A stretch of DNA of 64,000 nucleotides. It comes from CAZIVP01 sp964542915 (GTDB lineage Bacteria > Calditrichota > Calditrichia > Calditrichales > Calditrichaceae). The position numbers were made by a program, and so were the translations under genes. The stretch is taken from contig CAZIVP010000018.1 of the NCBI GenBank assembly GCA_964542915.1, forward strand, positions 1 to 64,000, written 5' to 3'. Shown one piece after another: positions 43,915 through 53,775 of the stretch; the first letter of the stretch is position 1, and each line of letters begins with the position of its first letter. Under the pieces are notes generated by a model. It did no database searches. It had not been told where the DNA came from and was given only the letters and a program-made list of their open reading frames with translations.

Positions 43915-46543
43915 AATTTGCCTTCACTTTCTCCAGGTTTTCACGGATGTTTTCCAGTTTATTTTTCTCGGCTTGAACGACGTCTCCTGGCGCTTTGTTC
44001 AAAAAGTTCGGATTCTCCAATTTCTTCAATATACTGGCTTCCAGCCCTTGTAAACGCTTCATTTCTTTCTCCAGGCGTTGCCGTTCTTTTTTCTTATCGA
44101 TAAGATCGGCCACCGGGATAAACAACTCTATATTCTTAACGACGAGGGTTCCGGCTTCCGCTTTATCGAGCGTATGATCGACCGGTGCGATCTGATCCAC
44201 TTTAGCCAGCGCCTCAAAATAGCGCGTATTTTCATGAATTAATCGCCACTGATCATCCCGCGCCTGCACCTTTACCGGAATGCGTTTAGATGGCGGCACA
44301 TTCATTTCGGCGCGCAGATTGCGCAAGCCGCTTATGGCTTCTTGCAGGAGTTCAACCTGGGACTCGACCGTTTCATCCTCCCATTGTGAATCCGCTTCGG
44401 GCCAGCGTGAAACCACAACGCTCGCTTCCGAATCGTCTTTCAGATTTTGCCAGATTTCTTCCGTTATAAACGGAATGAACGGATGCAACAACTCCATACT
44501 TCCTTTCATTATATAGCAAGCCACGCGCAATGCCGCCTCTTTCGAGTTAACATTATCTTTCTGGTATAATCGATCTTTGATCATTTCCAGATACCAGTCA
44601 CAGAAGTCATGCCAGAAAAAGTGATAAATGCTGTTCAGAGCGTCATTAACCCTGAAATTATCCATATTCCGGGTCGTTTCTGTGATCGCTTTTTGAAAGC
44701 GGCTTAATATCCAGCGATCTTCCATCGCCAGGTGTTGGCGATATGCGCTGAAATCGCTTTGAGCCTCCTCCAAATGCATGCTGAGGAAACGGAACGCATT
44801 CCAGATCTTATTAGAAAAGTTACGCCCCATTTCAAAATGTTTTTCGGCCAGGTTGATGCCCTGCCCCTCCGAACTCAGCATGATCAGCGTGAACCTCACC
44901 GCATCGGCGCTGAATTTATCGATCATTTCGAGCGGGTCGATGCCGTTGCCCAGCGACTTGGACATTTTACGCCCGAACTCATCGCGGATGACGCCGTTAA
45001 AAAGCACATCCTTAAAGGGAATTTCGTCCATAAATTCCAGGCCGGCCATGATCATGCGCGCCACCCAGAAAAAGATGATATCCGGCGCGGTTACCAGTGT
45101 ATCGGTGGGATAGAAATATTTCAAATCTTCGGTTTCTTCGGGCCAGCCCATCGTGGAAAACGGCCAGAGCCAGGAAGAAAACCAGGTATCCAACACATCA
45201 TCTTCCTGCCTGAACGTATCATGACCGCATTCAGGACATTGTTCGGGTTGTTGGCGCGCCACAACCATTTCGCCGCAGTTTTGGCAAAAATGGGCCGGAA
45301 TACGATGCCCCCACCAGAGCTGGCGCGAAATACACCAGTCGCGTGTATTTTCCATCCAGTTTTTATAGGTTTTAAACCAGCGTTCGTGGGGATGAAAACG
45401 AATCTCGCTCTCTTCAACAACTTTTAGCGCCCGATCGGCCAACGGTTGTACCTTTACAAACCATTGTTCCGACAGATAGGGTTCGATAAGCGTGGAACAG
45501 CGGTGACAGTGCCCTACGCTGTGATGATGTTTTTCGGTCTTTTCGAGTAACTCTTGTTTGTCCAAATCCTGAACAATTTGATTTCGGGCGACAAAGCGGT
45601 CTTTACCGGCGTAGGGTCCCGCTTCTGCGCCCAGGGTTCCGTCGGTATTCATTATATTAACCTGCGGCAAATCATGACGCTGTCCCATTTCAAAATCGTT
45701 GGGATCGTGGGCGGGCGTCACTTTAACACATCCCGTACCAAATTCCATATCCACGTATTCATCGGCGATCACGGGGATTTCACGATTTAGCAACGGTAAA
45801 ACCAACGTTTTGCCGATCAAATCACGGTAACGCTCATCATCAGGGTGTACGGCCACAGCGGTATCGCCGAGCATGGTTTCCGGACGCGTTGTAGCCACAA
45901 CAACGTGGCGATCCTCGCCTTTAACGGGATATTTAATGTGCCAGAGGCGGCCGTGTACTTCCTTGTGTTCGACCTCTTCATCAGAGAGTGCGGTTGAACA
46001 TCGCGGACACCAGTTGATTATATATTTCCCCCGGTAAATCAGGCCCTTTTCATAAAGACGTATGAACACTTCCGTTACAGCATTTGACAATCCCTCATCC
46101 ATGGTAAAACGTTCGCGGTCCCAATCACAGGAAGCGCCGAGTTTCTTTAACTGGCGGATAATGACAGCGCCATATTGTTCCCGCCATTGCCAGACGCGCT
46201 CAATAAATTTTTGCCTGCCCAATTCATGTCGGCTCGTACCTTCTCTGGCAAGCTGCTTTTCCACCACATTTTGGGTTGCAATACCGGCGTGATCGGTACC
46301 GGGAAGCCAAAGCGCCACATAGCCCTGCTTTCGTTTCATACGAATAAATACATCTTGCAGGGTGTTATTAAAGGCGTGCCCCATGTGCAATACCGCTGTA
46401 ACATTAGGGGGAGGAATTACGATCACATAGGGCTCCCGATTCCAGTCTATTTTTGCATGAAAATATTTGTTAGCTAGCCAAAAATCATACCACTTCTCTT
46501 CCACTTTATTGGGATCGTAACGTTTGGGTATTTCTTTTTGCAT
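43898..46543 (-). CDS. valS: Valyl-tRNA synthetase
   Basis: An 881-residue class I aminoacyl-tRNA synthetase that charges tRNA-Val. The start is the ATG at 46543 (MQKEIPKRYDP) with AGGAG 8 nt upstream; the frame extends 15 codons further. HIGH motif PNVTAVLHMGHAF, KMSKS motif GRKMSKSLGNGIDP, editing domain (VVATTRPETMLGDTAVAVHP) and a C-terminal coiled-coil arm (KKERQRLEKEMKRLQGLEASILKKL) are complete. A Cys pair set (CPRCSTALSD, FCQNCGEM...CPECG) gives zinc-binding sites as in other bacterial ValRS. It heads a six-gene run of mostly envelope genes, an unusual arrangement for a synthetase. Confidence 0.97.
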   Translation of the reverse strand: MQKEIPKRYDPNKVEEKWYDFWLANKYFHAKIDWNREPYVIVIPPPNVTAVLHMGHAFNNTLQDVFIRMKRKQGYVALWLPGTDHAGIATQNVVEKQLAREGTSRHELGRQKFIERVWQWREQYGAVIIRQLKKLGASCDWDRERFTMDEGLSNAVTEVFIRLYEKGLIYRGKYIINWCPRCSTALSDEEVEHKEVHGRLWHIKYPVKGEDRHVVVATTRPETMLGDTAVAVHPDDERYRDLIGKTLVLPLLNREIPVIADEYVDMEFGTGCVKVTPAHDPNDFEMGQRHDLPQVNIMNTDGTLGAEAGPYAGKDRFVARNQIVQDLDKQELLEKTEKHHHSVGHCHRCSTLIEPYLSEQWFVKVQPLADRALKVVEESEIRFHPHERWFKTYKNWMENTRDWCISRQLWWGHRIPAHFCQNCGEMVVARQQPEQCPECGHDTFRQEDDVLDTWFSSWLWPFSTMGWPEETEDLKYFYPTDTLVTAPDIIFFWVARMIMAGLEFMDEIPFKDVLFNGVIRDEFGRKMSKSLGNGIDPLEMIDKFSADAVRFTLIMLSSEGQGINLAEKHFEMGRNFSNKIWNAFRFLSMHLEEAQSDFSAYRQHLAMEDRWILSRFQKAITETTRNMDNFRVNDALNSIYHFFWHDFCDWYLEMIKDRLYQKDNVNSKEAALRVACYIMKGSMELLHPFIPFITEEIWQNLKDDSEASVVVSRWPEADSQWEDETVESQVELLQEAISGLRNLRAEMNVPPSKRIPVKVQARDDQWRLIHENTRYFEALAKVDQIAPVDHTLDKAEAGTLVVKNIELFIPVADLIDKKKERQRLEKEMKRLQGLEASILKKLENPNFLNKAPGDVVQAEKNKLENIRENLEKVKANYEKFK

Positions 46544-46678
46544 GCGCTGTGCTCCTGCCAATAATCCGGGATTTACCTGTATTGTCATTTGTAAATATAT
46601 AAACTCATAATATAAAGAAATTTACCCCAAATGTCACTAATTTGTCTGCAGGCGGCTAAATTTTAGGGAGGGGCGTCA

Positions 46679-48532
46679 CTAAGCGGACGTTAGCAAAACA
46701 CGTTCTTCTTTTTCAGCTTTTGAAGCTTCATTACTAAAATTATCGAATAATTCCTGTAATAAAAACCGCACTTCGGTCAGGAAGCGCTCGGAGGCGCAAC
46801 CGCGGCGGCTGCAGTTTGTACAGGCAATTTTGAGCTGACAATGCACCGTACCTTTGTATTCCCGTTCCAATTCCCGAAGGGCCGTTTCCATTTCTTCCTT
46901 AATATCGAGATCAAAGTCCTGTTGCCGACTTAAACCTGTGATTTTTAATTGTAGCATTTCGGAAAAATCTTTAATGCGGCCCAAATAGGTATTCAATGCA
47001 TTCCGCCAAATCATACGGGCTTTAGCGCGCAATTCCGATTCGAGATCGGAAGGCGTGCCCGGACGAATCATGTTCACGCCGAGTTCTTTCAGTTGAAATA
47101 TTTCATCAACCACCGATTGAATATAGTTCAATTCATGGATGACTTCGGGTGATATATCCTGATAAATCGTCTTTTTCCGGGCCTGTAACGAAGCAATCTG
47201 CTTTTCGAGATTCTCCGTAAAAACCTCCGGACGATATCGTGGCTGGTCGTGTAAAATGGGTTCAAATTTTTGATATTGCCGGATCGCGTTGCGAAACGAT
47301 TGCATCGCTTCATGAAGGGCATAGATTCGATCGTATCCTACGGATTGGAATATGATATCAAAATAGGCCTGTACACTCAGTTCGACTTCGCGTAACTGTT
47401 TCTTCATCTTCTGGCTCTCTTGCAGGTAACTGCTGTGTACTTTTTCACGGACGCTCTTTTCCTTATGCTGATTTAATATTTTAAGAACTTCTTTAAAATA
47501 GCGGCGCGGGACGGTGGCGTCATTTATGAGTTGTAATAGATCATCGACCGGCATGATATTGGCAGCCATCTGGTTGAGCAGTTGATCTTCATCAATATGG
47601 ACGTGACTCAGTATCAGAATATGATTAAAATCGGTCAAATCCCCAGCGATTCGTTTTACCAACCGATAGCGTTCTTCCCTGAGCAAATGATTAAAATAGT
47701 CGCCAATGTTGGAATCTTTACGGTCGTTACCGGTGTGAAATTCACGGTTTAAATAGGTAACCGGTATACTCCACAAATCGTCCCGTTGATGGAGGCTTTG
47801 TAAAAGGGCGGTTAAAGTGAGATAACGATCCAATTCGGATTGAAAATAATCCGGCTTTGTGGCCGTTGCGACAAATTTTTGCAAATCTGCCAAGCGTAAC
47901 TGGGTAAAAAAATTCTGAATGACTTTAATAATGGCATAGCTCTGCTCGGCCGCGCTATTCAAAATCGCTTTTAAATTATCCGGCCTTACGGGCTGCTGCA
48001 TTGCCTTTTGAAGGTTGGATATTTTAATAATTTGCTCTTTACGCTCCTGAATTACCTGTTTGCATAATTCAAATATCTGTTGATCTTTTTTACCCTGTCC
48101 GCGCTTGTCCAACCATCTAAAATATTGTACGAGCATTTGAATGGAGAGGGAAGGATTGCGCAAAACCTCTTTCAACACATCCAGATCCTTCTCGAACATT
48201 AATAAGGTAAACAGGTTAAAGCCACGTTCATGGCGGGCAAACTCTTTTCGCTCACGTCGTTCGAAACCGAGAATATCCTGATGGCGGCCGACCAGTCGCC
48301 AGTACTCATTACGCCTTACAGCCTGGCGTACCTCTTCATCCTGATCATTAGCTAAGGTATTAAGAATGGCGGGATATTGACACTCTTGCGCAAGTTTCAA
48401 GCGGTTTTCACGACCGAGGTGCGCTTCCTGCTTTAGATATATATGTGTTGGCGCCGGCGGCGATTTGCGAAAATATTTCTCCATAACATACGTAAAATAA
48501 TGGATTTGGTCATTAAAAATGCGTTTATCCAT
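46679..48532 (-). CDS. Unknown helical protein with C-terminal Cys cluster
   Basis: A 617-residue soluble protein with no signal peptide and no family I recognise. The N-terminus has a HEAT-like helix pair pattern (LKLAQECQYPAILNTLANDQDEEVRQAVRRNEYW, twice repeated in looser form as LKEVLRNPSLSIQMLVQYF). The middle is long amphipathic and coiled-coil (KKQLREVELSVQAYF, ENLEKQIASLQARKKTIYQ). The last 55 residues contain Cys565, Cys571, Cys574 and Cys579 in a C-x5-C-x2-C-x4-C arrangement that could bind a metal or Fe-S cluster. It lies 135 nt upstream of valS in the same direction, and downstream of the rRNA methyltransferase gene. Confidence 0.75.
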   Translation of the reverse strand: MDKRIFNDQIHYFTYVMEKYFRKSPPAPTHIYLKQEAHLGRENRLKLAQECQYPAILNTLANDQDEEVRQAVRRNEYWRLVGRHQDILGFERRERKEFARHERGFNLFTLLMFEKDLDVLKEVLRNPSLSIQMLVQYFRWLDKRGQGKKDQQIFELCKQVIQERKEQIIKISNLQKAMQQPVRPDNLKAILNSAAEQSYAIIKVIQNFFTQLRLADLQKFVATATKPDYFQSELDRYLTLTALLQSLHQRDDLWSIPVTYLNREFHTGNDRKDSNIGDYFNHLLREERYRLVKRIAGDLTDFNHILILSHVHIDEDQLLNQMAANIMPVDDLLQLINDATVPRRYFKEVLKILNQHKEKSVREKVHSSYLQESQKMKKQLREVELSVQAYFDIIFQSVGYDRIYALHEAMQSFRNAIRQYQKFEPILHDQPRYRPEVFTENLEKQIASLQARKKTIYQDISPEVIHELNYIQSVVDEIFQLKELGVNMIRPGTPSDLESELRAKARMIWRNALNTYLGRIKDFSEMLQLKITGLSRQQDFDLDIKEEMETALRELEREYKGTVHCQLKIACTNCSRRGCASERFLTEVRFLLQELFDNFSNEASKAEKEERVLLTSA

Positions 48533-48733
48533 AAAAACAAGCGCCCCCTTTAAAACATCTTTCTTGATTAAACCGGGTTAAGGCTTATAAAGCCTTTATT
48601 CTGATGTTCGGATCGCAGATAAAAATGTTAAGGCGAGTGGTCAATTGCCTAAACGGCAAACGGCTCAAATAAACCGGTTGCAGATTGGTTTTTAAGATTC
48701 GGGAATCAATAACCGGATACGATTTTACGTCCG

Positions 48734-50146
48734 TTATATTTGCAAATGAAATCGGTGGGGACGTTTCATACGCGCTCGTTTGTTCTCCACATACAGGGAA
48801 GCAAATGGTTTATTTTGCCATACCGCAGCATAATACCCATTCGGCACACCGGATGAAACTTCGGCAAAGCCATTCGCAAACAGGTTCTGCATTTGATTGC
48901 GGGACAATCTCAAGCGTCTTGCTTCGATGTGCTCTCCCAAAAATTGAACGCTCTGGTTAAACAATTTCCAGCCTGGTTGTTTTTGCTCAGCCAACAGCAA
49001 ACCCGCACTGGTAAAACCTTCATTCGGAACCGCTTCGATTTCTTTGGCAACAAGCCAGAGCCTTCGGCTGGTCAATATATATCGGTAAGATTCCCATACT
49101 TGATCGGGAATGCCCCACCACCGTGAAATTTCGCGCAGAACGGACTTTATTGTTTTGTCATGAGGAGGGAATGTGGGTCGATCAGGTCCTTGAGCAGCTG
49201 CCTTTGGACGTTGAATAGAATCGGTTTTCGTCATTTTGATGATAAAAAAACCTTCCATGTTGTGCAGGTGGGGATAGGTGCGAATGGCATTGCTGAGACG
49301 TTCATCTATTTGACAGGCTCTGTAATGGGTAACGCCCATTTCGCATATGAGGCCGGGCAGCTCAACAGTTTCCACCCGGATCGGGTAACGTTCCAGTAAT
49401 GGTGACAGCAGACATTCATTTTCTTCGGGAGCGATCGAACAGGTCGAATATACCATTACGCCCCCGGGTTTGAGTGCCTTCAAAGCGGAAATAATCAATT
49501 GCTCCTGTTTATATCGAATTTTTTGCATTCGCCCGTATCGCCACCAGTGATAAATCTCTTTGTTATTGGGGAGCGTACCCAATGCGGAACAGGGGGCATC
49601 CAACAGAATTTTGTCAAAAAATTCGGGGAATAGCGTTCCAAAGCGCTCGCCCGGTAAATTGAGCATAATCTGGTTAATCGCGCCGGCCCGTTGAATGTTT
49701 GCATTGAGCGCCTGCAGCCGGGAACGCGAAGAATCATTTAACACCAAAACACCTTGGTTTTGCATCAGATCGGCAAGCTGGGTTGCCTTGGAGCCGGGGG
49801 CGGCCGCCATATCCGCAACACGATCAGTGGCCTTTGGAGCGAGCACCAATGCCGGTATTTGCGAAGCGATACCCTGATACTGAAATTGACCCTCAAAAAA
49901 CGACAAACTGTGGCTCAAACGTTTTTCCGGATCATATACGGTATATCCATTTTTATTAAAGCCCAAAGTATCAAACGATATGTTAAGGCGTTTCATCAAT
50001 AAACGAACTTCCCGGCCACAACTTTTAAGCGTATTCACCCGAATGGCCCGGGTTTCGGGCGATGCATCTATAAACGATTCCGACTGAGCTCCCAAAAAGG
50101 ATTGGAGATAATCCAGAAGTTCTTTATTTTTATCTCTGTGGTACAT
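48734..50146 (-). CDS. RsmB/RsmF-family rRNA (cytosine-C5) methyltransferase
   Basis: A 470-residue SAM-dependent RNA m5C methyltransferase. RAIRVNTLK near the N-terminus, SAM motif VADMAAAPGSKATQLADLM, DAPCSALGTLPNN (motif IV with Cys) and YSTCSIAPEENE (motif VI with the catalytic Cys) are present. The absence of an N-terminal NusB-like domain and the presence of ~170 extra C-terminal residues with a PUA-like feel favour the RsmF (YebU) type, which methylates C1407 of 16S rRNA in E. coli. The exact target here is not certain. It is divergent from the CDGSH gene. Confidence 0.9.
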   Translation of the reverse strand: MYHRDKNKELLDYLQSFLGAQSESFIDASPETRAIRVNTLKSCGREVRLLMKRLNISFDTLGFNKNGYTVYDPEKRLSHSLSFFEGQFQYQGIASQIPALVLAPKATDRVADMAAAPGSKATQLADLMQNQGVLVLNDSSRSRLQALNANIQRAGAINQIMLNLPGERFGTLFPEFFDKILLDAPCSALGTLPNNKEIYHWWRYGRMQKIRYKQEQLIISALKALKPGGVMVYSTCSIAPEENECLLSPLLERYPIRVETVELPGLICEMGVTHYRACQIDERLSNAIRTYPHLHNMEGFFIIKMTKTDSIQRPKAAAQGPDRPTFPPHDKTIKSVLREISRWWGIPDQVWESYRYILTSRRLWLVAKEIEAVPNEGFTSAGLLLAEQKQPGWKLFNQSVQFLGEHIEARRLRLSRNQMQNLFANGFAEVSSGVPNGYYAAVWQNKPFASLYVENKRARMKRPHRFHLQI

Positions 50147-50226
50147 TATGACATCGCGCCCCGGAATGATGACGAACGTTCAGCAGTTCTTGGTTTACCA
50201 ACACCAATCAAACAGCGGAGGTATAT

Positions 50227-50463
50227 ATGGAAAAACCCAGGGTCGCTCAAAAAGGCCCGTTTGTAATGGAAATGCAACCCGGTAAATACACGTGGTGCGC
50301 TTGTGGCCATTCTTCCAATCAGCCCTTTTGTGACGGTTCGCATCGCGGGACCGGCATCCGGCCGGTAGTCGAAGAGATCACAGAACCCAAAAAGGTCGCC
50401 TGGTGCGGATGTAAACAGACCGGAAGCAAACCTTTTTGTGACGGCACACATCGCAACGTGTAA
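50227..50463 (+). CDS. CDGSH iron-sulfur protein with two clusters
   Basis: A 78-residue protein with two CDGSH motifs: WCACGHSSNQPFCDGSHRG and WCGCKQTGSKPFCDGTHRN, each offering the C-x-C-x9-C-...-H set of a 2Fe-2S cluster. Tandem-motif CDGSH proteins of this size occur across bacteria, with roles in redox or iron handling that are not settled. GGAGG sits 5 nt before the ATG. A terminator follows directly. It stands alone between the methyltransferase and squalene/phytoene synthase genes. Confidence 0.93.
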   Translation: MEKPRVAQKGPFVMEMQPGKYTWCACGHSSNQPFCDGSHRGTGIRPVVEEITEPKKVAWCGCKQTGSKPFCDGTHRNV

Positions 50464-50479
50464 GTTCAAAACGCCTACT

Positions 50480-50516
50480 AAAAAAGGAACCGTCAACTTT
50501 GAACGGTTCCTTTTTT
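50480..50516. terminator. Bidirectional rho-independent terminator
   Basis: A perfect 14-bp stem (AAAAAAGGAACCGT at 50480-50493, complement at 50503-50516) with a 9-nt loop has A/T-rich outer ends. It serves the CDGSH gene and the convergent squalene/phytoene synthase gene. Confidence 0.88.
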
Positions 50517-50528
50517 CGCCCTTTGACT

Positions 50529-51602
50529 TTAACCGGTCGCGGCCAATACATCCTCGATGTCCCGGCGTATATTGTGATAATGGCGGCGCATCAGACGGTT
50601 TGAATTCATATTTATAAACGCCAGATAATATTCTCGCCGGATTGTAGAACGGGGAATTTTAATTTTATCGGAATTAAGCAATAAGAGCGTGTTACGCTGA
50701 ATTTTTTGTAACGTACGCATCGCCCAGAAAAGCGGCAACATACAGAAAAGCCGAATGCGTCCTTCCTTTTTGGGAATGAGCAAAATATAATCGAGCGCCA
50801 TATCCAGATGTTTCACGGCCGAAACAATCAACTCGTTAAACATTTGCTGGACGCGATCTTCATTTTCTTTGACGTAAATTGTTTCGCGCGTTAGACGGTA
50901 TTTTCTCAACAGCTCATCCGGAATATAGGATTGACCGCGTTTTAAGTCGGTGTTCATATCACGGATAATATTAACCATTTGCAATCCCTTGCCAAACGGC
51001 TCCGCGAATTGCTCCAGGCGCTTCTTTAGGTTGGGAGTAATTTTTTGCGAATAATGCGAAAACAGTTCGGTTAGCAGGTAACCCACCGTGCCGGCAACAT
51101 AGTATGTGTATTCATCGAGATCTTTCATGGTTTCCAGAAAGGCAAACCGTTTTCTCTTTGAGGATTGAGCGTATTTACGCATACCAAGCGACATTTCCAC
51201 AACCCACAGGCCGATGCGGCGGCGCAAATTTTCGGAAAAGGTGTTGAATACGGCAAAAACGCGATTGAGATTGTGCATCAGATGTTCATCTTCGGTCTCT
51301 TCCGGAATGGTTTGAATACCGTTCACAAATCCATTTAAATCGGATTTGTTTGTGTCTGTTTCGAATAAACCGGCAAACTGTTCCAGTAATTGCTTTTTGG
51401 ATTTAACGGTAAGATGGGGACTGTCTTCAATGGTATCGGCGATTCGGCAAAGTAAATAAGCTACCGTTACCGGTACTTCCAATCCACGCGGTAATAGTCG
51501 TATGGTTGGCGCGAAGGTTCTGGAAACCCGCGGTAACATTTGCAAACAGTAATCAATGTGGTGTTGCATACGGTTCGAAAACTCTCCTTTATTATGGCGC
51601 AT
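50529..51602 (-). CDS. Squalene/phytoene synthase family protein
   Basis: A 357-residue trans-isoprenyl diphosphate synthase (head-to-head). The start is taken at the ATG at 51602 with GGAAG 7 nt upstream; a downstream ATG (MQHHIDYC) is possible. Motifs are VSRTFAPTIRLLP, CRIADTIEDS (first Asp-rich motif), EMSLGMRKYA, YYVAGTVGYLLTELF and IIRDMNTDLKRGQSYIPDELL (second Asp-rich motif). The family joins two farnesyl or geranylgeranyl diphosphates to give squalene or phytoene; the VSRTFAPTIRLLP and IPDE features resemble bacterial squalene synthases more. No other hopanoid or carotenoid gene is adjacent. It follows the U32 gene by 57 nt. Confidence 0.88.
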   Translation of the reverse strand: MRHNKGEFSNRMQHHIDYCLQMLPRVSRTFAPTIRLLPRGLEVPVTVAYLLCRIADTIEDSPHLTVKSKKQLLEQFAGLFETDTNKSDLNGFVNGIQTIPEETEDEHLMHNLNRVFAVFNTFSENLRRRIGLWVVEMSLGMRKYAQSSKRKRFAFLETMKDLDEYTYYVAGTVGYLLTELFSHYSQKITPNLKKRLEQFAEPFGKGLQMVNIIRDMNTDLKRGQSYIPDELLRKYRLTRETIYVKENEDRVQQMFNELIVSAVKHLDMALDYILLIPKKEGRIRLFCMLPLFWAMRTLQKIQRNTLLLLNSDKIKIPRSTIRREYYLAFINMNSNRLMRRHYHNIRRDIEDVLAATG

Positions 51603-51659
51603 AATAAATCTTCCGAAGCGGAAAATCAAATATTCGGCATTATTATCTTTACAATTGCA

Positions 51660-52976
51660 TTATCCGGCCTTGACATGTAACAGGGCATTCTGCTGATTTA
51701 CCGGACGACGAAGAAGAGCAAAGGCGTCCGGTTTTCGCGGCAACCGCAAACGTATATCTTTTCCGCCGCCATGGGCTGTATTAACGATATTTCCCTCAAG
51801 GTCGTACATATCATCGACGATAAACGGCGTTGTATCCTCCGGGGTTATCAGCTCTAAACACTCGCCGCTTTCGAAACGATTACGTACCCGAATGGTCGCA
51901 CTCTTTTTCTGATCATCCCACCGGTCCACGATACCGGCAAACGTATGGCTTTGGTTTCGGGCATGATCTTCTTCATAATTTTGGCCTTTCTCCAGAGGAT
52001 TCTTTTCCAGAAATCCGGTGATATAGCCGCGATTAGCGACGGCTTGTACCTCATCTAAAATGGATTGCGGCGTCGACCCCGTTTCGTAACAGTAATCCAG
52101 CGCCCGCCGATAGGCCCGGGTTACAGTACTCAGATAATATACGGATTTTGTTCTTCCTTCAACTTTCAAACTATCCAGGCCGGCAGCCATTAATTGGTCC
52201 AGAATATGGATGGTTGAAAGGTCTTTGCTGTTCATGATATACGTTCCGTGTTCATCCTCATCTACCGGCATTAATGAACCGGGCCGCTCTTTTTCTTCCA
52301 GATAGTAATTATGTTCGAGCGTTTTATATCGATCCCGCTCATTAACATCCTGTACCGGCTCCTGATGGACATTGTACTCCCACCGACAGGCATTGGTGCA
52401 GGTACCCTGATTGGCGTCGCGATGATTGAAATAATTGGATAACAAACATCTTCCGGAGTAAGCAATACAAATGGCGCCATGGATGAACGTTTCAAGTTCG
52501 ATATCGGGAACCCTCCGTTTGATCTCGGCAATCTCATCCAGCCTTAATTCCCGGCTAAGTATGATGCGCTTTACACCCATTTCTTTCCAGAAACGAACGG
52601 TTTGCCAATTCACGGTATTGGCCTGTGTGGAGAGGTGTACCGGAAGCTGCGGATGCCGCTCCCGCGCCAGTAGGATCATTCCGGGATCGGCCATGATCAG
52701 ACCATCGGGTCCGAACGATGCAATACGATCCAGCATTTTTACAAAGGGCTTGATTTTACGGTTGTGCGGAAAAATATTCATGGTCAGGTAAATGTTTTTG
52801 CCCCGCTCGTGAACATATTCGATCGCTTTTATAATATTGGTTTCATTAAAATCGTTATGACGTGCCCTCAAAGAAAATTTCGGAACGCCGGCATAAACCG
52901 CATCGGCGCCGTAGGCCAGGGCGTATTGCATTTTCTCGAATGTACCGGCCGGTAACAATAATTCCGGTTTTACCAT
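51660..52976 (-). CDS. trhP: Peptidase U32 family tRNA hydroxylation protein (TrhP/YegQ type)
   Basis: A 438-residue U32 family protein. The start is the ATG at 52976 (MVKPELLLPAGTF); a TTG 22 codons earlier is less likely. PELLLPAGTFEKMQYALAYGADAVYAGVPKFSLRARHNDF is the family opening. The Cys set in SGRCLLSNYFNHRDANQGTCTNACRWEY matches the Fe-S ligand pattern of YegQ/TrhP, which makes 5-hydroxyuridine at tRNA position 34 using prephenate. EFIHGAICIAYSG and LDSLKVEGRTKSVYYL are also conserved. The length agrees with the TrhP branch (about 450). Confidence 0.93.
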   Translation of the reverse strand: MVKPELLLPAGTFEKMQYALAYGADAVYAGVPKFSLRARHNDFNETNIIKAIEYVHERGKNIYLTMNIFPHNRKIKPFVKMLDRIASFGPDGLIMADPGMILLARERHPQLPVHLSTQANTVNWQTVRFWKEMGVKRIILSRELRLDEIAEIKRRVPDIELETFIHGAICIAYSGRCLLSNYFNHRDANQGTCTNACRWEYNVHQEPVQDVNERDRYKTLEHNYYLEEKERPGSLMPVDEDEHGTYIMNSKDLSTIHILDQLMAAGLDSLKVEGRTKSVYYLSTVTRAYRRALDYCYETGSTPQSILDEVQAVANRGYITGFLEKNPLEKGQNYEEDHARNQSHTFAGIVDRWDDQKKSATIRVRNRFESGECLELITPEDTTPFIVDDMYDLEGNIVNTAHGGGKDIRLRLPRKPDAFALLRRPVNQQNALLHVKAG

Positions 52977-53084
52977 ACAGATATGACTCCGCTTCCTGCA
53001 TTTGACGGACGGTAATTTAAATGTACGGTTTTGTTTATTCAAACATTTGTAAGTGGTAACAGGAAGTTCTTACTATTGGCTTTA

Positions 53085-53378
53085 TTAAAGATAAAAAAAC
53101 AGCGTCAATACAAACCCCGCATTATTAGCGGCGATATCTTTAGGTTCCATTAAGTGTTTCAAAAAAAGCCGTTGAAAAACTTCCCAGAGCATTCCAACGC
53201 CATTCCAGAACAGAAACCATAAACCAAAAACCTGAATATTTTTAAAGCTAATAAATTGAGAAGTGACGGCCATCGCGATAAATGCAAGGATCAGATGTTC
53301 TAATTTATCATAGCGAAGCAACGTACCGTTTCCGCTTAAAAAGGAATCCTCATGCCAGGGTTTGAACCATTTTTTCAT
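53085..53378 (-). CDS. Small VanZ-like membrane protein
   Basis: A 97-residue protein with two to three hydrophobic helices (HLILAFIAMAVTSQF, VFGLWFLFWNGVGMLWEVF, AGFVLTLFFYL). The DKLEH near residue 26, EVFQ in the centre and DIAANNAGF near the end match the scattered polar positions of VanZ/DUF2279-like membrane proteins. Function is unknown. It starts upstream of, and reads the same way as, the U32 gene. Confidence 0.6.
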   Translation of the reverse strand: MKKWFKPWHEDSFLSGNGTLLRYDKLEHLILAFIAMAVTSQFISFKNIQVFGLWFLFWNGVGMLWEVFQRLFLKHLMEPKDIAANNAGFVLTLFFYL

Positions 53379-53775
53379 CGAATACTTTCGTGCAAATGAT
53401 TGTCGTATGGATAGGATTGCAACTCATTAACTGTTGGCGTTCAAAACAAATCGATAAAATTGTTATATAAAACGAAATACGGTTCCATTTTAATTTCCGA
53501 AAAAATTTATCATCTATTGACATATTGTTCGAAGGTTTTGTAATTTTATTGTGATCTTGAGCACAGAGCTGGGGGAAGCGCTGACTCAACAATAACAAGA
53601 TATTGGTTGGAAAATGTCAAGCCGCCCTCATACCCTGCATATTTATGTATCCTCTTTTTGCTGTCAAAGGACCTATATTAACATAGATTTCCAGCAGTTA
53701 CCATACCCTGACAGGCATAAATTATGTGCTTGTGTATAAACAATCCAACCCAAACCAAACCCAAAAGGAGGATTC
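53379..53775. other. 397-bp region upstream of the SusC-like gene
   Basis: No gene is supported. The stretch is AT-rich on the left and carries the AAAAGGAGG ribosome site for the SusC-like gene at its right end. No clear promoter of the standard or Bacteroides type could be assigned by eye. Confidence 0.5.

Noticed and set aside
48580..48596. Hairpin AAGGCTT-ATA-AAGCCTT downstream of the rRNA methyltransferase gene
   Set aside because: It lies about 140 nt past the stop, has a three-base loop and lacks a clear T-tract on the minus strand, so terminator function is doubtful.
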